DNA from: a bacterium
GTDB lineage: Bacteria > Bacillota > Clostridia > Christensenellales > Aristaeellaceae
DNA length: 64,000 nucleotides
Assembly: GCA_004563405.1 (NCBI GenBank)
Contig: SFTH01000009.1
Span: forward strand, 21,914-85,913
Direction: 5' to 3'
The notes under the pieces are model-generated. The model ran no database searches. It was not told where the DNA came from and saw nothing but the letters and a program-made list of their open reading frames with translations. Each line of letters starts with the position of its first letter. Within the stretch, counting starts at the first letter, position 1. Below are positions 43,446 through 52,202 of this stretch, piece by piece. Position numbers and translations under genes: made by a program.

Positions 43446-45578
43446 ATGAAAAAGCTTTTGAGCGCGCTGTTAATTCTGGGAATGTTGTGTCCCCTGGCCG
43501 CGGCGGAGGACGCGCCCGCGGCGCAGGGCGCGGAAATTGTGGAGAGCGCACCCGCAGCACAGAGCGGCCCGGCGGACGAAGTGCCGGCCCCCGCCGGTGC
43601 GGACGCGGGAAAAGATACTGCTCCTGCGGGCGGCGCGGACGCTGGGAATGAAGCGACCCCCACAGATGGCGCGGGCACGGGAAGCGAAACCACCCCCGAA
43701 AACGGCGCGTGCGCGGGAAGCGAAACCACCCCCGAAAACGGCGCGGGCGCGGGAAGCGAAACCACCCCCGAGAGCGGCGCGGGCGCGGGAGGCGAAACCA
43801 CGCCGGAGAGCGGCGTGGGCACGGGAGGCGAAACCACGCCGGAGAGCGGCGCGGACGCGGGAAGCGAAACCACGCCGGAGAGCGGCGCGGACGCGGGAGG
43901 CGGAACCTCGCCGGAGAGCGGCGCGGACGCGGGAGGCGAAACCACGTCCGAGGGCGGCGAGACGGATGCGCCTGTTGAGACGCCGGAGCCGGCGCTGGAA
44001 GGCTATCTGCTGGACGGCGACGGCGCGAAGCTGGAGGGCGGGCCGCTGGGCCGCCTGCTGAATCTGCCGGGAGCGCTGCGGGTGTGCGTGTCCACCCGGC
44101 GGGTGGTGAAGGTGGAGGACTTCCTGCTGGCCCGGCTGCGGGAGATTGAATTCCTGCCGGATTCGGACGTGGCGACGGGCGACTATCGGGTGGTGCTCTC
44201 CGCCAGCGAGAGCCTGCGGGACGAATTCACGCCGGAGCGGATCGACACCCTGCCGGACGATGCGGTGGGCGATCTCTACATCTGGCTGCGGGAGGAGCTG
44301 CCCGCGCCCGAGGAGACGCCGGCCCCCGGGCCGGGCCGGAAGCTGGGCGTGGAGGCGGAGAACCTCGTGCAGGGCGCGTGGAGCTGCGCGCAGCCGTCCT
44401 TTGCCCTGAGCGGCATCGGCCCGGAGGACGAAAACTGCGCCTACGCCGCCATCATCCTGGACGAGCGCATCGCCGTGCTCTCGGAGGACATCTACCTCCC
44501 CCGGGAGGAGGGCGTGTACACCCTGCGCTTTGCCATACTGGACGGGATGGGCGACATCGTCGACCGGTCGGAGAAGTACACCCTGTGGCTGGACTTCACG
44601 CCGCCGGAGCTGAGCATCGAGTCGGACATGGAGAGGGACTATGCCATGAACCTCGCCTTCTCCGACGCGCGCAGCGGCGTGGATGCGCTGAGCCTGGACG
44701 GCGGCGCGAGCTGGATCGCCCTGGACGGCGCGCAGAGCTACGCCTACGCCGCGGGGAAGCGGCAGGTGTTTGCGCCGGGCATGATCCTGCTGCGGGACGC
44801 GGCGGGCAACGTCGCCGCCAACGGGGAGGAGATTGTGCTGGAGAAGCTGCCCTCCATGTCCGGCGGGGGCGGCGGGGGCGGCGGCAGCGCCGCGCCGAAG
44901 AAGCAGCACGCCCGGGGCGACGGCGACGACGCGCAGTACGCCGCTTACGAGCTGGAGCTGCCCGAGGGCGCGGTGGAGGCGCTGGAGCTGGGCGGCGAGG
45001 CGCTGGAGCTGGGCCTGAGCCTGGAGGACGGCAGCTACTTTGCCGAACCGGCGGCCTTCGAGGCGCGGCTTCTGCGCTGGGCCCGGGAGGGCACGCAGGA
45101 TGAAGGCGCGGAGGCGGACACGCTGGCGCTGCGGGCGCAGGACGTGGACGGCGAGGCGGAGGAGTACGTCTGGCGGATCAACGGCGCGGTGCTGCGCAAG
45201 CTGTACAACAGCGACGTGCGCTATCTGCTGCTGGAGGCCCGGGGCGCGGCGCTGTCGCTGCCCACCGTGGGCTTCGTGGCGGGCACCCGCTACGCCGAGC
45301 TCAAGATGGAGGGCGTGTCCACGGCGCAGTTCAACTATGAGATACGCATGCGCGCCCCCGACGGCGCGCCCGCGCCGGACTTCAGCCGCGCGCCGGACTG
45401 CGGGATCGGCCTGTGGGTCGAGGTGGCGGGCGAGAGATTCGCGCTGATCGACCGGCAGAGCACGCCGGAGATGTATCCCTTCGACGTGTACTGTGCGTCG
45501 GAGGATTTGCCGGAGTACCCCTACGGAGCGTATCCGGCCTTTGCAGACGGGGCAGAAGAGGAGGGTGAGGGAGCGTGA
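43446..45578 (+). CDS. Secreted surface protein with Gly/Glu/Thr repeats, first gene of the SBP-MFP cluster
   Basis: 710 residues from the ATG at 43446. A signal peptide is followed by ten 12-residue repeats (about 51-170) of the GADAGSETTPES type. The rest is beta-rich, with an Ig-like stretch (DFTPPELSIESD, a bacterial Ig/cadherin-like start), a poly-Gly hinge, and a C-terminal region. There is no LPXTG motif. Its stop overlaps the start of the first HlyD-type gene, so it belongs to the cluster. I do not recognise the non-repeat part. Confidence 0.7.
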   Translation: MKKLLSALLILGMLCPLAAAEDAPAAQGAEIVESAPAAQSGPADEVPAPAGADAGKDTAPAGGADAGNEATPTDGAGTGSETTPENGACAGSETTPENGAGAGSETTPESGAGAGGETTPESGVGTGGETTPESGADAGSETTPESGADAGGGTSPESGADAGGETTSEGGETDAPVETPEPALEGYLLDGDGAKLEGGPLGRLLNLPGALRVCVSTRRVVKVEDFLLARLREIEFLPDSDVATGDYRVVLSASESLRDEFTPERIDTLPDDAVGDLYIWLREELPAPEETPAPGPGRKLGVEAENLVQGAWSCAQPSFALSGIGPEDENCAYAAIILDERIAVLSEDIYLPREEGVYTLRFAILDGMGDIVDRSEKYTLWLDFTPPELSIESDMERDYAMNLAFSDARSGVDALSLDGGASWIALDGAQSYAYAAGKRQVFAPGMILLRDAAGNVAANGEEIVLEKLPSMSGGGGGGGGSAAPKKQHARGDGDDAQYAAYELELPEGAVEALELGGEALELGLSLEDGSYFAEPAAFEARLLRWAREGTQDEGAEADTLALRAQDVDGEAEEYVWRINGAVLRKLYNSDVRYLLLEARGAALSLPTVGFVAGTRYAELKMEGVSTAQFNYEIRMRAPDGAPAPDFSRAPDCGIGLWVEVAGERFALIDRQSTPEMYPFDVYCASEDLPEYPYGAYPAFADGAEEEGEGA
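43596..43955 (+). repeat. Ten tandem 36-bp repeats
   Basis: Units begin every 36 bp from 43596. They encode 12-residue repeats; the later eight are closest to one another. They lie in the stalk of the surface protein and probably vary in number. Confidence 0.9.
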
Positions 45579-46717
45579 ACAGGGCAAAAAAGCTGGCGGC
45601 GGGGGCCGCGGTTTTGGCAATGTTTGTCTCCGCGGGAGCTTCGGCGGAGCTGGCGCTGGACGGCAGCGTGGTCTCCAGTGGCGCGCAGAGCGTGCGCGCG
45701 CCCTTCGGCGGCGTGGTGGAGGACGTGCATCTGCGGCCCGGCGATCTGATTTCCGTGGGCGACCCGGTGGCCTCCATCGTCACCACGAAGGTGTACGCGC
45801 CCCAGGACGGCGTGGTGGGCAGCGTGTGCGCCCTGGAGGGCGACAGCGCCGAGGGGGTTATCAAGCGCTACGGCGCGGTGCTCTACATCGAGCCCGTCAA
45901 CCGCTACACCGTGCAGGCCAGCACGGAGAAGGCCTACAACTCCAGCAGCACCAAATATGTGCACATCGGCGAAAAGCTCTACCTCAGCTGCACCCAGGAC
46001 GGCTCCCACCGGGGCACGGCCCGGGTGACGAAGCTCGAGCCCGCGGACGAGGCGGGAATCACCAAATACACCCTGGAGGTCACCGGCGGGGACTTCTACG
46101 TCGGCGAGACAGTGGGGGCCTTCCGAAGCGCGGACTATGCCTCCGAATCCCGGGTGGGCCGGGGCGTCGTGGCCCAGGCCGAGGCCATCGCCGTGGAGGG
46201 CGCGGGCAGCGTGCTCAGGCTCCATGTGCAGCCGGGCGACAGCGTGGAGCGGGGTCAGCTGCTGTTTGAAACCGTGGAGGGCACGCTGGACGGGCTCTAC
46301 GCCGGGGACAGCGCCATTCCCTCCAGCCTGAGCGGCGTGGTGGCCACCGTGGACGTGCAGAACGGCGCGTCGGTAACCAAGGATGCGAACCTCATCACCG
46401 TCTATCCCTTCGAGAGCCTGCAGGTCGAGGCGCAGGTGAACGTGTTGGATCTGGGCGCGATTCACGAGGGAGACGCGGTGGAGATCGAATTCGACGTGGA
46501 CCCGGACAGCCTGATGCGCTATCCCGGCCGGGTAGAGAGCATTTCCTATCTGGCCACCGGCGGGGCGGATTCAAAGTCCGCCGGAGAGGGCAACCAGAAG
46601 TATTACAGCGCATACATATCCTTTGCGGCGGACGGGCATGTGCGCCTGGGCATGCCGGCCATCGTGTATCTCAATGAAAACGGAAAAAATCCGGACGAGG
46701 CGACAGGAGAAGAATGA
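45575..46717 (+). CDS. HlyD-type membrane fusion/adaptor protein 1
   Basis: 380 residues from a GTG that overlaps the previous stop (GTGA). A signal peptide leads to split biotinyl-lipoyl halves (RAPFGGVVEDVHLRPGDLIS and LRLHVQPGDSVERGQLLF) and a beta-barrel (GDAVEIEFDVD...GMPAIVYL). This is the periplasmic adaptor plan of efflux systems, yet the coiled-coil hairpin is nearly absent. Its stop overlaps the next start (ATGA). Confidence 0.82.
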   Translation: MNRAKKLAAGAAVLAMFVSAGASAELALDGSVVSSGAQSVRAPFGGVVEDVHLRPGDLISVGDPVASIVTTKVYAPQDGVVGSVCALEGDSAEGVIKRYGAVLYIEPVNRYTVQASTEKAYNSSSTKYVHIGEKLYLSCTQDGSHRGTARVTKLEPADEAGITKYTLEVTGGDFYVGETVGAFRSADYASESRVGRGVVAQAEAIAVEGAGSVLRLHVQPGDSVERGQLLFETVEGTLDGLYAGDSAIPSSLSGVVATVDVQNGASVTKDANLITVYPFESLQVEAQVNVLDLGAIHEGDAVEIEFDVDPDSLMRYPGRVESISYLATGGADSKSAGEGNQKYYSAYISFAADGHVRLGMPAIVYLNENGKNPDEATGEE

Positions 46718-49005
46718 TGAAGATGAAAAAATGGATCTGCCTGCTCCTCGCGCTCGCGCTGTCCATGGCGGCGGCGGGCGCGCTCGCGGCAAAGGGCGAC
46801 GCGAACCTGGGCAGGGGCGACGAAATGTATCGGACCTACGGCGACAGCGTGCGCGGCTGCTTCGTTCAGGGAGACGCGCTCTACCTCTACGGCGGCAACC
46901 ACCTCTTTTGCTGGCATACGGGCGACGCGGAGCTCGATGCGGTGGAGTTTGAACTTCCCGAGGCCGGGGAGCGGGAGAACCGGAATCTGGAGCGGATGTT
47001 TACCGACGGCGCGCGCATCTGGGCGCTGTTTTCCCTCTACGAGACCGGCGAGGACAGGTACACGCTGAAGTACCCCGAGCTGGCCGAGGTGGAGCTCTCC
47101 GATGGGGAAGTGCGCTTTGGCGAGATCAGACCCGTGGAGAACGAGGAGCTCTCCGTCAGCTACGGCGACAGCAACCGCTACCTGATTCAGATCAACGACG
47201 CCTGCTGCGTGGGCGGCGTGCTCTGCCTGTTGGTCTACGACGATTCCGGCATGCAGCGGGTGTACGCGCTGGACATGAACAGCGGCGCGGGCGAATTTCT
47301 GGAGGTGGACGGCGCCATCCAGATCGCGCCCTATCTGGACGGCCAGCTGCTGATCGAGCGCTTCGATTATAGCACGCAGATGTGCGAATTCCTCTGCTGG
47401 GATGCGCAGAGCGAAGGCCTGAGCTCCCTCTGCGGCCCCGTGGAGGCGCAGAACGGCAGCGGCTACCGGGGAATTGCGTACAGCGGGGAGAGCGGGCGGC
47501 TGTTCTTCCTGGAGGACGGCTATGTGAAGGTCGCGGAGAACTTTGACTTTGATGGCGCGCAGAGCGTAGCCGAGCTCTCCACGGAGTACTACGGCGACGT
47601 GGCGGGCGCGCTGCTGCCGGGAGATTACTACGTCTTTTCCAGCTACAACGCCACCTGCGTGCGCGCTACGGGCGAGGGGGCGCTGCCCGAGACCCGGCTG
47701 TCCGTGCTCAACGGAAGCTACAGCAGCGCGCTCACCGAGGCCTACTATTCCTTCACCGAGACCCACGACGACGTGGCCGTGGTGCTCAGCCAGGACTACA
47801 TGCAGGATTCGAAGATCATCGAGGGCATGATGAACCGGGATTCCTCCATCGACGTCTACCTGATGGGCGTGCAGTCCCAGGCCTACGACGCGCTGTTTTC
47901 CCGGGGCTACATGGCGGAACTGGACGATCTGGAGCTGTGCGCGGCGGTGGAGAAGATGTACCCCGGCGTCCGCGCGGCGCTGGAGCGGGACGGCGAGGTC
48001 GTGGCCATCCCGGTGGGCGCCTACGGCTGGACGCCCGGCGTGAACCTCGAGGGCTTTGAGAAGCTCGGAATCTCCCCGGAGGAGATACCCACCGACTGGG
48101 CGGGCTTTCTGGACTTCCTGGCGGAGCTGCCGGATCGCCTGCCCGAGGACGGAAGCGTGCGCATCTTCGACGACTACATGACCCGCAACGGCGCGAAGGA
48201 GCAGCTGCTGGCGGCGATCCTGCAAAACCACCTGTTCTACACTGCCTCCAACGACCTCGATCCGGCCTTCGACACCCCCGCGCTGCGGACGGTGCTGGAG
48301 AAGGTGGCGGAAATGGACTATGAGGCGCTGGGTCTGAAGGAGGACGAGGATGAGGACGGGAGCGGCAACTATGTGGAGTACAGCCTGGTCTCCGACGGGC
48401 GCAGCTACACGCTGGTGGAGCTGAGCGTGGGCTGCACGCTGGGCAACTTCTATTCGGAATGTCAGCCCTGGCTGCTCTCCATCGAGCCCGGCGCGCAACC
48501 GCAGCTGCCGATGGAGCTCTCCGTGGCCTTCATCAATCCCTTCTCGGAGCATGTGGAGCTCGCGCAGCAGTTCCTGAAGGAGCTGCTGGCGAAGATGGAG
48601 AACGGCGCGCGGTACAGCGTCAGCGACGAGTGGAACGAGCCCGTGCGCAGCCCCTACTACGCGCAGAACGTGGAGTTCTATGAAAAGGAGCTGGCGAACC
48701 TTCAGGCGGAGCTCGAGCGCGCGGAGGAAGTGGACCGGCCCGTGATCGAGCAGAGCCTGCGCGAGATGGAGGAGGCCCGGGAGAGCATGGAAAAGTACTC
48801 CTGGGACGTCTCTCAGGAATCCATCGACTGGTACCGCGCCCACGCGCAGGACCTGGCGGTGCATCGCTACAGTCCCATGTACTCCGACGCGGGCGGCGAG
48901 CTTCAGGACCTGGTGATGCAGTTTATCCAGGGCAGAATCGACGCCGCCGCGTTCCTCAGGGGCGTGGATCAGAAGGTGCGCATGATGACGCTGGAGGGCA
49001 ACTGA
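46714..49005 (+). CDS. Fusion of a beta-propeller-like domain with an extracellular solute-binding domain
   Basis: 763 residues. A signal peptide is followed by ~300 residues of beta repeats (YLYGGNHLFCWHTGD, GVLCLLVYDDSGMQRVYAL, GRLFFLEDGYVKVA), a propeller-like array. From about 330 a family 1 solute-binding fold begins: DVAVVLSQDYMQDSKIIEGMM, SIDVYLMGVQS, VVAIPVGAYGWTPGVN, and a Ser/Phe-rich C-lobe. The C-terminus has a charged coiled coil. There is no lipobox. It precedes MalF/MalG-type permeases, so it probably delivers a carbohydrate-like ligand to them; the propeller may add a second binding site. Confidence 0.82.
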   Translation: MMKMKKWICLLLALALSMAAAGALAAKGDANLGRGDEMYRTYGDSVRGCFVQGDALYLYGGNHLFCWHTGDAELDAVEFELPEAGERENRNLERMFTDGARIWALFSLYETGEDRYTLKYPELAEVELSDGEVRFGEIRPVENEELSVSYGDSNRYLIQINDACCVGGVLCLLVYDDSGMQRVYALDMNSGAGEFLEVDGAIQIAPYLDGQLLIERFDYSTQMCEFLCWDAQSEGLSSLCGPVEAQNGSGYRGIAYSGESGRLFFLEDGYVKVAENFDFDGAQSVAELSTEYYGDVAGALLPGDYYVFSSYNATCVRATGEGALPETRLSVLNGSYSSALTEAYYSFTETHDDVAVVLSQDYMQDSKIIEGMMNRDSSIDVYLMGVQSQAYDALFSRGYMAELDDLELCAAVEKMYPGVRAALERDGEVVAIPVGAYGWTPGVNLEGFEKLGISPEEIPTDWAGFLDFLAELPDRLPEDGSVRIFDDYMTRNGAKEQLLAAILQNHLFYTASNDLDPAFDTPALRTVLEKVAEMDYEALGLKEDEDEDGSGNYVEYSLVSDGRSYTLVELSVGCTLGNFYSECQPWLLSIEPGAQPQLPMELSVAFINPFSEHVELAQQFLKELLAKMENGARYSVSDEWNEPVRSPYYAQNVEFYEKELANLQAELERAEEVDRPVIEQSLREMEEARESMEKYSWDVSQESIDWYRAHAQDLAVHRYSPMYSDAGGELQDLVMQFIQGRIDAAAFLRGVDQKVRMMTLEGN

Positions 49006-49117
49006 TTTTCCCTTCCGGCTCCCATGCGCGCGCGGGCGGCCCGCAGAGCCGCCCGCGCGCGCCGTCTGCGCCGCCGCGGGGCGGACGGACCTCATTTTTG
49101 TTTCAGGAGGCGCGCGC

Positions 49118-49972
49118 TTGTTTACCCGAAAGAAATCCCTGTGGCTGTTTCTGCTGCCGCCGATGATCGGGCTTCTGCTGTTCTACATCGTCCCCTTCTT
49201 CGGCGGAATCTATTACAGCCTGACCGACGGCAGCTACAAAAACGCCTTCGTGGGGCTGGAGAATTACGTCAACATCTGGAAAAATGAAATGTTTCTGCTG
49301 GGGCTGAAAAACACGCTGGAGCTTTCGCTGATCTGCGCGCCGGCGGTGTGGGTGCTGGCCTTTCTGATCGCGCTGCTGCTCAACCGGCTGCGCCCCGGCG
49401 GGGCGTTTTTGCGCAACAGCATCCTCCTGCCCTATCTGATGCCCGCGTCGGCGATGCTGCTGGTGTGGCTTCTGTTCTTCGACTACGGCGGAACGCTGAA
49501 CCGCATCCTGCACTTGCTGGGCATGGAGCGGGTGAACTGGCTGGAGGGCGCTGCGCTGCGCCTGCCGGTGATTCTGCTCTTCATCTGGAAGAACCTGGGC
49601 TTTGCGGTGGTGCTGTTTCTCTCGGCGCTTCAGACCGTGCCGGAGCCGCTGTACGAGTACGCCCGGCTGGAGGGCGCGGGCTTCTTCCGCCAGGCCTTCT
49701 CCATCACCCTGCCGATGATCCTGCCCACCGCCTTTCTGGTGATCCTCATCGAGTGGATCAGCGCCTTCAAGATCTTCCGGGAGGTCTACTTCATCGGCGG
49801 CGCGTATCCGGACGCCTCGGTGTACACCCTGCAAAACTACATGAACAACATGTACAACAAGCTGAACTATCAGAACGTGACCACGGCGGCGTACAGCTTC
49901 GCGGTGATCGTGTTTGCGCTGTTCGCGCTGATTCTGTTTTTGCAGAACCGCGTGCAGCGCAATCTGAAGTGA
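49118..49972 (+). CDS. ABC transporter permease, MalF/UgpA type
   Basis: 284 residues from a TTG start, set by AGGAGG eight bases upstream. Six membrane helices and the EAA loop EYARLEGAGFFRQAFSITLP contact an ATPase. It pairs with the next gene. No ATPase is encoded in the cluster. Confidence 0.92.
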   Translation: MFTRKKSLWLFLLPPMIGLLLFYIVPFFGGIYYSLTDGSYKNAFVGLENYVNIWKNEMFLLGLKNTLELSLICAPAVWVLAFLIALLLNRLRPGGAFLRNSILLPYLMPASAMLLVWLLFFDYGGTLNRILHLLGMERVNWLEGAALRLPVILLFIWKNLGFAVVLFLSALQTVPEPLYEYARLEGAGFFRQAFSITLPMILPTAFLVILIEWISAFKIFREVYFIGGAYPDASVYTLQNYMNNMYNKLNYQNVTTAAYSFAVIVFALFALILFLQNRVQRNLK

Positions 49973-49982
49973 GGAGGCGCGC

Positions 49983-50846
49983 ATGAAGAAGCATCTGAGG
50001 CGCCGCCGCCACCTGATCGTCCGCCTTCTGCTGGCGCTTCTGGCGCTGGCGATTCTGCTGCCGGTGATCGTCACGGCGCTGTACTCCTTCTTCTCCCCGG
50101 AGGAGATCCGCGCATTCATGGCCCAGCGGGGCTCCTACGACGGGAGCGCGTGGCTGGACGCGCGGCTGAGCCCGCACATGTTCTCCCTGAGCCAGTACTG
50201 GAGGGTGCTGGTCGAGGATACCTCAGTACTGCGGATGTTCGCCATGTCCGTGTTCTACACGGTGATGATCCTGCTGGGTCAGGCGGTGTTCGTGCCCATG
50301 CTGGCCTACGCCCTGAGCCGCTTCCGCTTTCGCGGGCGGAATCTGATCTTCCTGGCGATCCTGATGCTGATGCTGCTGCCCTATCAGGTGACGATGGTGC
50401 CCAACGTGCTGACGCTGCGGCGGCTGGGGCTGCTGAACACCGTCTGGGCGGTGATCCTGCCGATGTGGTTCGCGCCGTTCTACGTCTTTCTGCTCCGGCA
50501 GTTCATGGCGGCCCTGCCGGACGAGCTGTTCGAGGCCGCACAGGTGGACGGCGCGGGCACGCTCCGCTGCTACTTCCACATCGCGCTGCCGGTGTGCCGC
50601 CCGGCCATCGGCGCGGCGTTGGCCCTGTCGTTTGCGGACTGCTGGAATCTGGTGGAGCAGCCCATGACCTACCTGAGCCAGCGGACGGACCTGCAGCCGC
50701 TGTCGGTGATGTTCAACCAGCTGGTGAGCGAGAGCACCGGCGTGGAGTTTGCGGGCGCGGTGATCTACATCCTTCCGGCGCTGTTTGTCTATCTGTACTT
50801 TATGGAGGACATCCTCTCGGGCATCCAGCTGACGGAACTGAAATAG
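49983..50846 (+). CDS. ABC transporter permease, MalG/UgpE type
   Basis: 287 residues, six membrane helices, EAA loop EAAQVDGAGTLRCYFHIALP. A ~30-residue extracellular insertion follows the first helix. It starts ten bases after the MalF-type stop. Confidence 0.92.
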   Translation: MKKHLRRRRHLIVRLLLALLALAILLPVIVTALYSFFSPEEIRAFMAQRGSYDGSAWLDARLSPHMFSLSQYWRVLVEDTSVLRMFAMSVFYTVMILLGQAVFVPMLAYALSRFRFRGRNLIFLAILMLMLLPYQVTMVPNVLTLRRLGLLNTVWAVILPMWFAPFYVFLLRQFMAALPDELFEAAQVDGAGTLRCYFHIALPVCRPAIGAALALSFADCWNLVEQPMTYLSQRTDLQPLSVMFNQLVSESTGVEFAGAVIYILPALFVYLYFMEDILSGIQLTELK

Positions 50847-50859
50847 GAGTGTTTGCCTT

Positions 50860-52194
50860 ATGAAGCTGAAGAAAATCGCCGTCCGGGGGCTGATCTGCGT
50901 CGCCGTGGGGGTGGCGCTGTGCATGTTCTTCTCCGGCACCATCGAAAACATCACCACGCCCAAGGTGAAGCTGATCCGTCCCTCCCGGGGGAAGCTTTCG
51001 GAGAAGGTGGAGCTGAGCGCGACGCTGGTCTATCCCGGGGCCGAGGAGCAGCGCATCGACCTTCCCGCCGGGCAGACGCTGACCATCTCCCGGGTGAACG
51101 TGCGGCCGGGCTACGCGGTGAAGGCCGGGGACGTGGTGATGGAGGCTGCGGTGACCGGCTACGAGGCCGCCGCGCGGCAGGCCCAGGACGACTGCGACGC
51201 GGCGCTGGACGCGCTGATGGAGGTGGAGCGCAAGAACGAGGGCCTCGCCCTGCGCCGCAGCGAGCAGAGCTACGCCGACAGCTATGCCGCCCTGCGCGCC
51301 GCCGCCCGGGAGACCAACCGCAGGCGCACGGACATGGAGGTTCTGCTGCGCGCGGCGAAGCTGGAGTGCCCCGACGCGGGCTATCCCGAGGGCGCGGACG
51401 CGGAGCTCACAGCCGCCATCGACGGCTATCGCGCCGCCGAGGCGGCGCAGGAGGCGGCCCAGGCGGCGTTCAACCGCGCCGCCCGCTACGGCGTGAGCGA
51501 CGAGGCGTGGGCCTACATCTCCGAGCGGCAGACCGCCCGGGAGAAGCTGGACGACTGCACGGAGAAGCAGCTGGAGCTGGAGGCGCTCAACCGCGCGGCC
51601 GGCGCCATCCGCGCGCCCCACGACGGCGTGATTGCGCAGGCCGATTTGAAGCAGGGCGATTCCTGGGACGGCGCGGTTCCCCTGTACAGCATCACCCCCG
51701 AGGGCGGCGCGCCCGCGCTGCGGGCGGAGCTCACCGGCGTGGAGAAGGCGGTGGAGGAGGGCATGAGCGTCACGCTGGACGCGGGCAGCGACGGCGTGGG
51801 CGGCACGATTACGGGCGTGGGCTACGCCCAGAGCGGCGAAAGGTACGCCGACGTGGCCGTGACCGACGAGATGATCCGCGCCGCGGGCAGCCTGTACAGC
51901 CTGGCGGCGAGCCCGTCCAAAATCACGCTGGTGTTCAAGGCGAAGGAGAGCAGCTGCCTGCTGCCCGCCGCGGCGGTGCGCGGCAGCGGAGACAGCCGCT
52001 ACGTCTACACCGTCAACGAGAGCACCACGACCTTTGGCAAGCGCAGGCTCACCCTGAGCAAGCTGGACGTACATGTGATCGCGGAGGCGGACGGCACGGC
52101 CTCCATTGAGGAGGATCTGAGCTATTACAGCATCGCGTACATGGAGGACCGCGCCCTGCGCGAGGGCGGCGACGTGATGGAATATCTGGAGTGA
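50860..52194 (+). CDS. HlyD-type membrane fusion/adaptor protein 2
   Basis: 444 residues. An N-terminal helix (about 8-27) anchors it. Lipoyl halves flank a long helical hairpin (about 105-245) with a high Ala/Arg/Glu content. A beta-barrel (EEGMSVTLDAGSDGVGG) and a membrane-proximal domain (SCLLPAAAVRGSGDSRYVYTV) follow, the usual MacA-like order. It is coupled to the next gene. Confidence 0.85.
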   Translation: MKLKKIAVRGLICVAVGVALCMFFSGTIENITTPKVKLIRPSRGKLSEKVELSATLVYPGAEEQRIDLPAGQTLTISRVNVRPGYAVKAGDVVMEAAVTGYEAAARQAQDDCDAALDALMEVERKNEGLALRRSEQSYADSYAALRAAARETNRRRTDMEVLLRAAKLECPDAGYPEGADAELTAAIDGYRAAEAAQEAAQAAFNRAARYGVSDEAWAYISERQTAREKLDDCTEKQLELEALNRAAGAIRAPHDGVIAQADLKQGDSWDGAVPLYSITPEGGAPALRAELTGVEKAVEEGMSVTLDAGSDGVGGTITGVGYAQSGERYADVAVTDEMIRAAGSLYSLAASPSKITLVFKAKESSCLLPAAAVRGSGDSRYVYTVNESTTTFGKRRLTLSKLDVHVIAEADGTASIEEDLSYYSIAYMEDRALREGGDVMEYLE

Positions 52195-52202
52195 TGCGGC
52201 AT

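Noticed and set aside
43596..43955. CRISPR-like periodic repeat
   Set aside because: The 36-bp units are contiguous and keep the reading frame, so they are coding repeats without spacers.
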